The translations under genes were made by a program, and so were the position numbers. From Sphingobacterium detergens (GTDB taxonomy: Bacteria > Bacteroidota > Bacteroidia > Sphingobacteriales > Sphingobacteriaceae): 64,000 bases of DNA. The stretch lies in the NCBI RefSeq assembly GCF_003610355.1, contig NZ_RAPY01000004.1:310001-374000 (forward strand). The letters run 5' to 3'. A model generated the notes under the pieces. The model was not told the DNA's origin, searched no databases, and was given only the letters and a program-made list of their open reading frames with translations. Below, one piece after another: positions 10,301 to 19,398 of this stretch (position 1 is its first letter; every line of letters begins with the position of its first letter).

Positions 10301-12775
10301 ATGATAAAGGAAAATAAGTTTTATAAAATACTTGCATTGCTATTGGGATTTGGAGCTTTACAGCTCCAGGCTCAGGAATCAAAGCGAATCGACCGGGAAT
10401 GGGACTTTCTGAAGAGCGATCTTGGGGGGATTTGGGAAGCTGTACGGCCGGTCGGGGCGGGCAATCCAGAATCCGTTCCACTATGGCAAACCGTTAGTTT
10501 GCCTCATTGTTACAACGCCTTAGATGCTGTTGATCCAGCTGTCAATTATTATCAGGGCCCAGGTTGGTATAGAAAGACATTAACCATTGAAAATCCCTAT
10601 CCAAATGGTCGTACATTGCTTCATTTTGAAGGTGCGGGACAAAAGTCTACGGTTTATATCCATACGCAAAAGGTTGGGGAACATGTCGGCGGCTATGACG
10701 AATGGACAGTAGATATTACTGAGGCTGTCGAACAGTTTAAAAAAACCGAAGCCTATAAAACACAGTTTAAAGGGAAGATACCGATTTCAATTCGGGTAGA
10801 TAACTCGCGTGACCTCGAAATGATTCCCTCAGACCTGTCCGATTTTAACCTTTATGGAGGTATCTATCGCCATCTGAATTTGAAATATGTACCACAGACA
10901 GCCTTAGAAAGAGTCTTTGTTAGCTCTACAGTGGATGCAGATGGAAAACAGGGGGTATTGCAAATCCGTGGTCGCCTATTAACACAATCCAACAGCTCAA
11001 ATTGTGATGTCGAAACACAGCTTTATGACCCTTCAGGTAAATTGCTACTGAGTCAGACGCCAGTTGTTCGTTCGGTGGAAGGATCTCTTGACTTTGGAAA
11101 ATTAACGGTTAAAAAACCTGAATTGTGGAGCCCAGATCATCCCGCTTTGTATCGTTTGGTAACCATCGTTAAAAGCAATGGACAGACATTTAAAGAAGAG
11201 AGCCTTTTTGGTTTCCGGCATGTAGAATTTAAAGATAATGGCCCCTTTTTATTAAACGGGAAAAGACTTTTGCTTCGGGGAACGCATCGTCATGAAGATC
11301 ATGCTGCTGTAGGAGCGGCCATGACAGATGCACAGATTTTACAGGAAATGACGATGATGAAAGAGATGGGCGTCAATTTCATTCGGCTGGGTCATTATCA
11401 ACAGAGCCGCAGGGTTCTCGAAGCCTGTGATAGTCTTGGTATTTTGGTTTGGGAGGAAATCCCTTGGTGCCGTGGTGGTTTGGGTGGTGAAATCTATCAG
11501 CAACAAGGGAAACGGATGTTGACAAATATGATTGAGCAGCACTATAATCACCCTTCGATCATTATTTGGGGGCTGGGTAATGAAAATGATTGGCCCGGCG
11601 ATTTCCCCGAATTCGACAAGGAGAAAATCAGGACATTTATGCGGGAATTGCATTTACTTTCCCACCAATTGGATCCCAGTCGAAAAACGGCCATACGACG
11701 TTGTGACTTTTGTAAAGATATTGTTGATGTGTATTCACCCTCTATCTGGGCTGGTTGGTATCGTGGAGTGTATACAGACTATAAAACGGCCTCGGCAGAG
11801 GAAATGAAAAAGGTCAAACATTTTCTTCATGTGGAATGGGGCGGAGATAGTCATGCTCGCCGCCATGCAGAGGATCCTGATCGTGCACTAGCCAAAATAG
11901 AAGGCGATGGTACCACCGATGAACGGGCTGGCGATGCATCCCTCGTGGGGGGTGCTGCAAGAGTTTCCAAGGATGGGGACTGGAGTGAAAGCTATATCTG
12001 TAATTTGATCGATTGGCACCTCAAGGAGCAAGAAACCATGCCTTGGCTTACGGGTACTGCATATTGGCCCTTTAAAGATTTTTCGACACCTGTTCGTCCA
12101 GATAATCCGGTTCCCTATGTCAACCAGAAAGGTGTTGTCGAACGCGATTTTACGAAGAAGGAATCCTATTACGTATTTCAATCGTATTGGACTTCAAAAC
12201 CCATGCTTCATATCTACGGACACTCTTGGCCTGTTCGTTGGGGCGGGGCGGATGAGGCAAAGATGATCAAAGTATATTCCAATGCGAAAGAGGTCGAACT
12301 ATTTGTCAATGGCGAAAGTCAGGGGATAAAGAAAAGAAATAGCCAAGATTTCCCCGCTGCTGGATTGCGTTGGATGGTGAAGTTACGTGAGGGAAAAAAT
12401 CAGATCAAAGCTGTTACCAAAAATGGTAAGGAGCTTATGACAGATCAGATTGAACAAGTGTATCAGACACAGCGTTGGGGCAAACCTGCGAAATTACAGG
12501 TTGAAGAAATTGCACGGGAAGATGATATCCTAACGGTGCAGGCCAAGGTATTGGATAAAGATGGTATTCTTTGTCTGGATGCCAAAAACTGGATCTATTT
12601 TGATGCTACAGGAGATGGTGAGCTGATCATTGATCAGGGAACATCCATAGGGGCGAGAAAAGTACAGGCATACAATGGAAGAGCCTTGATACGGCTTCGC
12701 TTATCCGCAGGAAAAGCAGTTGTGTCCGGACGGATGGACGAATCAAAAAGTACTTTGTTGACAATTGAAAAATAG
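10301..12775 (+). CDS. GH2-family glycoside hydrolase, probable beta-galactosidase
   Basis: An 824-residue protein from ATG 10301, chosen because it opens directly on a signal peptide (KILALLLGFGALQLQAQ); ATG 10256 would add 15 residues and overlap the GH29 stop. Domains in order: sugar-binding jelly roll (IDREWDFLKSDL, GWYRKTLTIENPYP), immunoglobulin-like domain, then the TIM barrel with the GH2 signatures LRGTHRHEDHAAVG and NHPSIIIWGLGNEND. Glu428 in GNEN is the acid/base and Glu512 in HVEWGGD the likely nucleophile. C-terminal Big/DUF4982-like domains follow. Beta-galactosidase is the most likely specificity in this fucosidase-rich setting; beta-glucuronidase or beta-mannosidase activity cannot be excluded. 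Confidence 0.88.
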   Translation: MIKENKFYKILALLLGFGALQLQAQESKRIDREWDFLKSDLGGIWEAVRPVGAGNPESVPLWQTVSLPHCYNALDAVDPAVNYYQGPGWYRKTLTIENPYPNGRTLLHFEGAGQKSTVYIHTQKVGEHVGGYDEWTVDITEAVEQFKKTEAYKTQFKGKIPISIRVDNSRDLEMIPSDLSDFNLYGGIYRHLNLKYVPQTALERVFVSSTVDADGKQGVLQIRGRLLTQSNSSNCDVETQLYDPSGKLLLSQTPVVRSVEGSLDFGKLTVKKPELWSPDHPALYRLVTIVKSNGQTFKEESLFGFRHVEFKDNGPFLLNGKRLLLRGTHRHEDHAAVGAAMTDAQILQEMTMMKEMGVNFIRLGHYQQSRRVLEACDSLGILVWEEIPWCRGGLGGEIYQQQGKRMLTNMIEQHYNHPSIIIWGLGNENDWPGDFPEFDKEKIRTFMRELHLLSHQLDPSRKTAIRRCDFCKDIVDVYSPSIWAGWYRGVYTDYKTASAEEMKKVKHFLHVEWGGDSHARRHAEDPDRALAKIEGDGTTDERAGDASLVGGAARVSKDGDWSESYICNLIDWHLKEQETMPWLTGTAYWPFKDFSTPVRPDNPVPYVNQKGVVERDFTKKESYYVFQSYWTSKPMLHIYGHSWPVRWGGADEAKMIKVYSNAKEVELFVNGESQGIKKRNSQDFPAAGLRWMVKLREGKNQIKAVTKNGKELMTDQIEQVYQTQRWGKPAKLQVEEIAREDDILTVQAKVLDKDGILCLDAKNWIYFDATGDGELIIDQGTSIGARKVQAYNGRALIRLRLSAGKAVVSGRMDESKSTLLTIEK

Positions 12776-12779
12776 TGAG

Positions 12780-15350
12780 ATGATAAAATTAAACACTAAT
12801 TTGAGCTTTTTTCTTTTGCTCGGGATAATGGCCACTGTTACCTGTGGTCATGCACAACATAAACAAAAGAAGCGCCAACTGTGGTACGATAAACCTGCTG
12901 CATATTGGGAGGAGGCACTACCTTTGGGTAACGGTACGACAGGAGCAATGGTCTTTGGCGGGGTGAGCAGGGATCGTTTTCAGATTAATGATAATACCCT
13001 ATGGTCGGGCGAACCTGAGGCTGGAAACAACCCCAATGGTCCGCAAATTTTACCATCGGTACGTGAAGCTATTTTAGCTGGGAAATATGAAGAGGCTGCT
13101 GTGCTCTGGAAGAAAATGCAAGGCCCTTATTCAGCACGTTATTTACCCATGGGTGACCTGTGGCTGGATTTTCATCAAGAGGAGAAAGAGGTAAAAGCTT
13201 ACCGGAGAGATTTGGATTTGGAAGGGGCGGTAAGTACGGTAAGTTATACTTATCAAGGTGTTCAATACCAAAGAGAGAGCTTTGTCAGCTATCCCGATAA
13301 AGCTTTGGTCATTCGCTTAAAAGCAAATAAAGCTAAATCGATCACTTTGGATCTGTCCATGACCAGTAAACTGAAAAGTAGCGTTTCAGCACTCGGCAAC
13401 GATGTACTGAGCCTTGTGGGTAAAGCCCCCAGTTTTGTGGCCAATCGGGATTACGAACCTAAACAGGTGGTTTACGATAGCATTGAGGGAAAGGGGATGA
13501 CTTTCGAAATGCGTGTTAAAGTACAGGCAAAAGGAGGGAAGGTACAGCAAGAAAAGGATAAGCTTCGTATCATTGGTGCTGATGAGGTACTATTATTACT
13601 GACAGAAGCGACCAGCTTTAATGGTTTCGACAAATCGCCGAGCCAAGCTGGAAAAGATGTAAAGGCGACAGTTAACCGTTTAATGAAACAGGTTGCAGTA
13701 AAAAACTTTACAACACTGCTTGCTGATCATCAGAAGGATTACAGATCGCTGTTTAACAGGGTAGATTTTGAACTGGCTGGAATTTCAACACATGCAAGTT
13801 TACCGACCGATCAGCGGATTATGCAATTTTCAAAAGGTCCTACAGATCTGGATTTACTGACTCTGTATTATCATTTTGGACGTTACTTGCTGATCGCAAG
13901 TTCGAGACAAGGTGGAAGACCCGCCAATTTACAGGGGATTTGGAATGATCATGTACAGCCGCCTTGGGGAAGTAATTACACCACGAATATCAATACCGAA
14001 ATGAACTATTGGTTGGCAGAAAATACCAACTTGTCCGAATGCCATCAGCCACTATTTGATTTTATGGAGGAACTGGCGGTCAATGGAGCGCAAACTGCCG
14101 CTGTAAATTACAATATAAAGGAAGGCTGGGTAGTTCACCATAATTCGGACCTTTGGGCCAAGACCTCTCCTCCGGGAGGCTATGACTGGGACCCTAAAGG
14201 TATGCCGCGATGGTCTGCATGGCCAATGGCCGCCGCGTGGTTCAGCACACATCTGTGGGAGCATTATCGCTTTACAGGAGATAAATCTTTTCTCCAAAAT
14301 AAAGCCTATCCACTGATGAAGGGGGCGGCTCAGTTTATGTTACATTGGCTGATCGCTGATCCTGAAAATAAATATTTGATAACAAATCCTTCTACATCGC
14401 CTGAAAATACAATTAAAATAGCAGGAAAGGAATATCAATTGACCATGGCATCCACGATGGATATGGCAATTATCCGCGAGTTATTTACTGCGGTTATTCG
14501 CTCTTGCGATGTACTGCAGATCGACCCTGAGTTTAAGTCGACATTGGAACAGGTGAGTGCAAAATTATATCCCTATCAGGTTGGACAATATGGTCAACTG
14601 CAAGAATGGTTTAAAGATTGGGATGATCCCAAAGATCAGCATAGACATATTTCGCATCTTTTTGGACTCTATCCTGGTAACCAGATTAGCGTTACAGAAA
14701 ATAGTGAATTGGCCGCTGCGGCAAAAAAATCACTGCTTTTGCGCGGTGACGTGAGTACAGGTTGGTCGATGGCATGGAAAACAAATTGGTGGGCAAGATT
14801 ACAGGATGGAAACCACGCCTATAAAATACTTAAGGATGCACTGAACTTTATTGATCCCAAACTGGATCGCGCTCAGATGAGCGGTGGTGGTGCTTATCCG
14901 AACTTATTTGATGCACATCCTCCTTTTCAGATCGACGGCAATTTTGGCGCAACGGCCGGAATGACTGAAATGCTTTTGCAAAGTCACGATGGTGCTATTC
15001 ATCTATTGCCAGCGCTGCCCGATGAATGGTCGACGGGGCATATTAAGGGAATTAAAGCCAGGGGAAACTTTACGGTAGACATCGATTGGAAGGATAATAA
15101 ATTGCAACAGACACGCATCGTTTCCAATATAGGTGGAATATGCAAGTTGCGGACCTCTATGCCAGTGAAAGTAATTGGAACGAGTGGGAATAAAGCCAAT
15201 GGGGCTGAAAATGAATTGCTATACAAACCAAGTTCATTGAAATACCATATCCTTGATCGCGAAAAATTATCGCCTTTATCAACCAAAGAAACTTTTGAAA
15301 TTGAATTTCAAACAGTCGAGGGCAAGGAGTACCGCATTATCCCGATATAG
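12780..15350 (+). CDS. GH95 alpha-L-fucosidase (alpha-1,2-fucosidase/galactosidase family)
   Basis: An 856-residue enzyme starting at ATG 12780, four bases after the GH2 stop; the in-frame TTG at 12765 lies inside the upstream gene. A signal peptide (FFLLLGIMATVTCGHAQ) is followed by the N-terminal beta-domain typical of GH95 (WYDKPAAYWEEALPLGNG, FQINDNTLWSGEPE) and an (alpha/alpha)6 barrel. Conserved GH95 features: NTNINTEMNYWLAE with the paired Asn, STSPEN with the likely acid Glu542, and IDGNFGATAGMTEML with Asp719. GH95 enzymes invert and usually cleave Fuc-alpha-1,2-Gal, with some acting on alpha-L-galactose. Together with GH29 and GH2 this suggests sequential removal of fucose and then galactose. 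Confidence 0.93.
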   Translation: MIKLNTNLSFFLLLGIMATVTCGHAQHKQKKRQLWYDKPAAYWEEALPLGNGTTGAMVFGGVSRDRFQINDNTLWSGEPEAGNNPNGPQILPSVREAILAGKYEEAAVLWKKMQGPYSARYLPMGDLWLDFHQEEKEVKAYRRDLDLEGAVSTVSYTYQGVQYQRESFVSYPDKALVIRLKANKAKSITLDLSMTSKLKSSVSALGNDVLSLVGKAPSFVANRDYEPKQVVYDSIEGKGMTFEMRVKVQAKGGKVQQEKDKLRIIGADEVLLLLTEATSFNGFDKSPSQAGKDVKATVNRLMKQVAVKNFTTLLADHQKDYRSLFNRVDFELAGISTHASLPTDQRIMQFSKGPTDLDLLTLYYHFGRYLLIASSRQGGRPANLQGIWNDHVQPPWGSNYTTNINTEMNYWLAENTNLSECHQPLFDFMEELAVNGAQTAAVNYNIKEGWVVHHNSDLWAKTSPPGGYDWDPKGMPRWSAWPMAAAWFSTHLWEHYRFTGDKSFLQNKAYPLMKGAAQFMLHWLIADPENKYLITNPSTSPENTIKIAGKEYQLTMASTMDMAIIRELFTAVIRSCDVLQIDPEFKSTLEQVSAKLYPYQVGQYGQLQEWFKDWDDPKDQHRHISHLFGLYPGNQISVTENSELAAAAKKSLLLRGDVSTGWSMAWKTNWWARLQDGNHAYKILKDALNFIDPKLDRAQMSGGGAYPNLFDAHPPFQIDGNFGATAGMTEMLLQSHDGAIHLLPALPDEWSTGHIKGIKARGNFTVDIDWKDNKLQQTRIVSNIGGICKLRTSMPVKVIGTSGNKANGAENELLYKPSSLKYHILDREKLSPLSTKETFEIEFQTVEGKEYRIIPI

Positions 15351-15369
15351 CTCATAAAAATCTAAGGAA

Positions 15370-16557
15370 ATGAATTTAAAATCAATCTTCAGACTAGCGT
15401 GCACATTTATTGGGATTGTGCTGCTCCCCCTGTTCGCTGGGGCGAATGAACCCAATGGATCTTTCAAGAGTAAAATCGTGACGGTTTTGCGTCCTATTAT
15501 AAAAAAGCAATCAAAATGGGCCATGAAGCAAAAGCCCCTGACCGTGACGGCTTACCCTGCAGTTCGAAGTAGCGGTGGTATTCATGACTTTTACTCGGAA
15601 GGCGACTATTGGTGGCCAGATCCAATGGATGCGGGTGCGCCCTATGTCCAACGGGATGGTATGAGTAATCCCGCCAACTTTGTTGCCCATCGAAAAGCCA
15701 TGATCCGTTTTAGCCAAATTATCGGCGCCCTAGCTTCGGCCTACCGTTTGAATCCGGATAAAAAATATGTGCAGCAGGCCTTGGTTCATTTGCAAGCTTG
15801 GTTTGTCGACTCGGAGACGATGATGAATCCAAATCTGCTGTATGCCCAAGCTGTGCAAGGACGATTTACAGGTCGCGGTATAGGCATTATTGATACCATT
15901 CATTTAATGGAAGTTGCGCAGGGCGTAAAAGTGCTCGAAAATGATCCAAACTTTCCACAGTCAACCAAAGATGCCATCCATCGTTGGTTTGCAACATATC
16001 TGCGCTGGTTGACTGAACACCAATACGGTAAAGACGAAATGAATGCAGCAAACAATCATGGTACCTGTTGGGTTATGCAGGTGGCATCCTTTGCCAGTCT
16101 AGTGCAGGATACAGCTTTGCTCAAGATGTGTGCTGAACGCTACCAGCAAATTTTATTACCCAGCCAGATGGAAAAAGATGGTAGCTTTCCCCGGGAGCTT
16201 CAACGGACTAAGCCCTTTGGATATTCCCTATTTAATCTAGATGCCATGACCATGATCTGCCATATCCTGTCTACAACAAATGAACCGCTATGGCAATATA
16301 CGTTACCCGATGGACGTACAATCAAAAAAGGGGTGGATTTTATGATACCTTATATCAGTGATAAGAACAAATGGCCTTATCAAAAAGACGTGATGTACTG
16401 GGAGCAATGGCCTATTGCTCAACCTGCTCTTATCTTTGCTGCAACCGCTTACCAAGACAGTAGCTATCTGAAACTTTGGGCTGAGCTCGATCATAATCCC
16501 AAGGAGGAAGAGGTCATTCGCAACTTGCCCATCCGTAATCCTTTAATATGGTTGTAA
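15370..16557 (+). CDS. Alginate-lyase-superfamily protein (PL38-like polysaccharide lyase)
   Basis: A 395-residue secreted protein with N-terminal signal peptide (CTFIGIVLLPLFAGA). The alginate_lyase fold (alpha-toroid) is recognisable from DFYSEGDYWWPDP, AQAVQGRFTGRGIGIIDT and MNAANNHGTCW. In such lyases the Asn-His pair (here His230) and a Tyr in PFGYSLFNLDA (Tyr285) do the beta-elimination chemistry. The architecture and the YWWPDP / NNHG motifs resemble PL38, known for uronan cleavage. It would create unsaturated uronic acid ends that the next gene's GH88 domain could remove. Family number and substrate are inferred by memory of the motifs. Confidence 0.8.
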   Translation: MNLKSIFRLACTFIGIVLLPLFAGANEPNGSFKSKIVTVLRPIIKKQSKWAMKQKPLTVTAYPAVRSSGGIHDFYSEGDYWWPDPMDAGAPYVQRDGMSNPANFVAHRKAMIRFSQIIGALASAYRLNPDKKYVQQALVHLQAWFVDSETMMNPNLLYAQAVQGRFTGRGIGIIDTIHLMEVAQGVKVLENDPNFPQSTKDAIHRWFATYLRWLTEHQYGKDEMNAANNHGTCWVMQVASFASLVQDTALLKMCAERYQQILLPSQMEKDGSFPRELQRTKPFGYSLFNLDAMTMICHILSTTNEPLWQYTLPDGRTIKKGVDFMIPYISDKNKWPYQKDVMYWEQWPIAQPALIFAATAYQDSSYLKLWAELDHNPKEEEVIRNLPIRNPLIWL

Positions 16558-16630
16558 TGCTGGAAGACCATTTTTATCCAGTTATAAATCTTACCAATTA
16601 ACCTTTTACTTAAACAAACCTAAATGTAAT

Positions 16631-19336
16631 ATGATTTTCAATATGAATATGCTGCTGTCAAAACATGGAGATGTTTCGAATCGTTTTATCCCAAAAAGGC
16701 GATTTATTATTTCGATACTGAGCTTGACAACTATACTTTGTGGCATTCAGGAAACAAAAGCGCAGAACGCAAACCAATTGAAAAAAGCCTGGGATCTTGC
16801 GGATCGACAGTCGCAATTGCTCTATAAAGAGCTACAGGGGCTAAAAAAAGCTGATTCTACATTAGCATCTCCACGTACACTCTCCGAAAATAACGAGTTG
16901 GTGGCCGTTAAACGTGGCGATTGGACCAGTGGTTTTTATCCTGGGGTTTTATGGTATTTATACGAGAAATCCGGAAAACATAAATGGAAAGAACTGGCGG
17001 GGGAATTGACCGGAGGTATAGAAGGCGAACAGTATAATGGGAAAACCCATGATATGGGCTTTAAGATTTTCTGTAGTGTTGGTAACGGTTATCGTCTTAC
17101 GGCCAATGTACATTATCGGGATGTCATTATCCAATCCGCTAAAACTTTGGCAACACGCTTTAATCCTAAGGTCGGATGCATCCGTTCTTGGGATCATAAT
17201 AGCCATCGTTGGGATTTTCCGGTCATTATTGATAACATGCTCAATCTGGAATTGCTTTTTGAAGCAACAAAATTGACCGGGGACTCTAGCTATTATCATA
17301 TCGCTGTAAGTCATGCAAACACAACGATGAAAAACCACTTTAGATCGGACTATAGCACCTATCATGTAATTGACTATAATCCTGCGACAGGTGAAGTACA
17401 GCACAAAAATACACATCAAGGATTTAGTGATGAGTCTACCTGGGCTCGGGGAGAAGCATGGGCACTCTATGGTTATACCATGTGCTATCGTGAGACCGGT
17501 GATCCAAAATACCTGCAGCAAGCTGAGAAGGTTGCGCACTGGCTTTTTGGCCATCCACGTATGCCTAAGGATTTAATCCCTTATTGGGATTTCGATGCAC
17601 CTCATATTCCGAATGAACCGAGGGATGTTTCAGCTGCCACCGTGATCGCGTCGGGACTATTGGAGTTGAGTACATTCAGCAATCAGGGAAAAGACTATTT
17701 GAGCAAAGCACAGACAATAATGTCTAATCTGATTGACCACTATATGTCCCCTCCAAATAAAAATAAAGGGTTTATTTTACTGCATAGTACAGGATCAAAA
17801 CCCTCCAATACCGAAGTAGATAAGCCATTAAGTTACGCAGATTACTATTTTTTAGAAGCCTTGCTTCGGGAGGAAAACTTGCGTTCGGGACGGGCACAGT
17901 CGAGCCTGGTTCGAAAAGCCCCTGAAGGTAAACTCATCTATTTTCCGGATGATAGGGGAAATATCATCCCTGATTTCAGTCGGGTTGGTTATCATCAAGG
18001 AAATCGACAGATCCCCGCTGTAGCCAGTGCTATTTCGTTACATCCTACAGCAGATGGAACTGATCAACAGATGATACAACGTGCCATCGATGAAATCTCA
18101 AACAAACCCCTTGATAAAAACGGATATAGAGGGGCGATAACGTTGAAAAAAGGAATTTACAATATACCTGGAAGTCTACTGATCAAATCGAGTGGTATTG
18201 TGTTGAGAGGAGAGGGGGATGCGGAAGGTGAAACCTTATTGCGTGCCACAGGAAAGCAACAACGTAGCTTATTGAAAATTTCTGGTGACGGAAACTATGT
18301 CGAAGATCAGGCTAAAGCACAAATGCTTGAAGCAATATATATACCTGTCGGAAGTAAGTATGTCGTTGTCGATGATAGTCGTGATTTTCAGAAAGGGGCA
18401 CCAATACTCCTTTCTTATGAACTCAATGCGGCGTGGATTAAAGCGGTCAAAATGGATCAAATAATAGCAAGGGAAGGAACAAAACAATGGACAACTAAGG
18501 AATATAAACTAAAATTTGAACGTGTTATCACTTCCATTAGTGGAGACACGCTGTTTTTAGATAATCCAGTTGTCATGGCCATAGACCCACAGTTTGGTAA
18601 AGTCTCTGTCGTACCTTTTAAGTTTGCGGGACGTATTCAGGAAGTGGGGGTTGAAAATCTACGTTTTGAATCCGAATTTGCCAACCAAACAGACGAAAAC
18701 CATGCTTGGATCGCTATTGAGTTTGATAAAATTGAGAATGCATGGGTACGCAACATTACCGCACGCTATTTTGGTTATGCGGCAGTAAGCTTGGGAGCCT
18801 TTGCAAAACAAACATCCGTTATCAATTCGAAATGCCTGGATCCCAAATCTCAAATTACCGGGGGACGTAGGTATTCATTCAATAACAATGGTCAACTCAA
18901 TTTATTTAGACAATTATATACCACAGAAGGGCGGCATGACTATGTCACGGGAGCAAGAACTTTGGGGCCAAATGTTTTTAGCTTGTCCACTGCAACGAAT
19001 ACCCATGCGGATATTGGACCACATCATCGTTGGGCGGTAGGCACCCTGTACGATCAGATTACAACCGATGGCGAGATTAATGTTCAGGATCGCGGTAACT
19101 GGGGGAGTGGACACGGTTGGGCCGGCGTGACACAGGTATTGTGGAATTGCAAAGTCAAGAGTGCGGCCGTACAACAACCTTGGGCTTCGGGGCAAAATTT
19201 TGCAATAGGGGTGAATGGTGAAAGCAATCATGGCCGGTTTAAAGACAGGACTGCCGGTTTTTGGGAAAATCAAAATAAAAAATTGCTCTTAGAGTCACTT
19301 TATGAGCAACAATTGAACGATAGATTAAATAAATAA
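16631..19336 (+). CDS. GH88 unsaturated glucuronyl hydrolase fused to a pectin-lyase-like beta-helix
   Basis: A 901-residue two-enzyme chain. A signal segment lies at about 22-45. Residues 47-415 are a GH88 (alpha/alpha)6 barrel: KTHDMGF (Asp141) and VIIDNMLNL (Asp201) match the two catalytic Asp motifs of unsaturated glucuronyl hydrolases, and SDESTWARGEAWALYGY is the family signature. From about 430 the sequence becomes a right-handed beta-helix (TLKKGIYNIPGSLLIKSSG, LRGEGDAEGETLLRATG, NAWVRNITARYFGYAAVSLG), as in pectate-lyase-superfamily proteins. GH88 hydrolyses the Delta-4,5 unsaturated uronic acid left by a lyase, so lyase-fold and hydrolase in one chain would be logical. The beta-helix may instead be a hydrolase or binding module. 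It is followed by the HTCS. Confidence 0.85.
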   Translation: MIFNMNMLLSKHGDVSNRFIPKRRFIISILSLTTILCGIQETKAQNANQLKKAWDLADRQSQLLYKELQGLKKADSTLASPRTLSENNELVAVKRGDWTSGFYPGVLWYLYEKSGKHKWKELAGELTGGIEGEQYNGKTHDMGFKIFCSVGNGYRLTANVHYRDVIIQSAKTLATRFNPKVGCIRSWDHNSHRWDFPVIIDNMLNLELLFEATKLTGDSSYYHIAVSHANTTMKNHFRSDYSTYHVIDYNPATGEVQHKNTHQGFSDESTWARGEAWALYGYTMCYRETGDPKYLQQAEKVAHWLFGHPRMPKDLIPYWDFDAPHIPNEPRDVSAATVIASGLLELSTFSNQGKDYLSKAQTIMSNLIDHYMSPPNKNKGFILLHSTGSKPSNTEVDKPLSYADYYFLEALLREENLRSGRAQSSLVRKAPEGKLIYFPDDRGNIIPDFSRVGYHQGNRQIPAVASAISLHPTADGTDQQMIQRAIDEISNKPLDKNGYRGAITLKKGIYNIPGSLLIKSSGIVLRGEGDAEGETLLRATGKQQRSLLKISGDGNYVEDQAKAQMLEAIYIPVGSKYVVVDDSRDFQKGAPILLSYELNAAWIKAVKMDQIIAREGTKQWTTKEYKLKFERVITSISGDTLFLDNPVVMAIDPQFGKVSVVPFKFAGRIQEVGVENLRFESEFANQTDENHAWIAIEFDKIENAWVRNITARYFGYAAVSLGAFAKQTSVINSKCLDPKSQITGGRRYSFNNNGQLNLFRQLYTTEGRHDYVTGARTLGPNVFSLSTATNTHADIGPHHRWAVGTLYDQITTDGEINVQDRGNWGSGHGWAGVTQVLWNCKVKSAAVQQPWASGQNFAIGVNGESNHGRFKDRTAGFWENQNKKLLLESLYEQQLNDRLNK

Positions 19337-19398
19337 CTATTGGTGTTTATAGAATGGAATGATTATTTTTATCGTATCCAATTTCAATTATATTCCTC

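Noticed and set aside
16958..17554. Open frame of 198 codons on the minus strand
   Set aside because: It lies fully antisense within the GH88 domain, has no family features and mirrors the codon pattern of the real gene.
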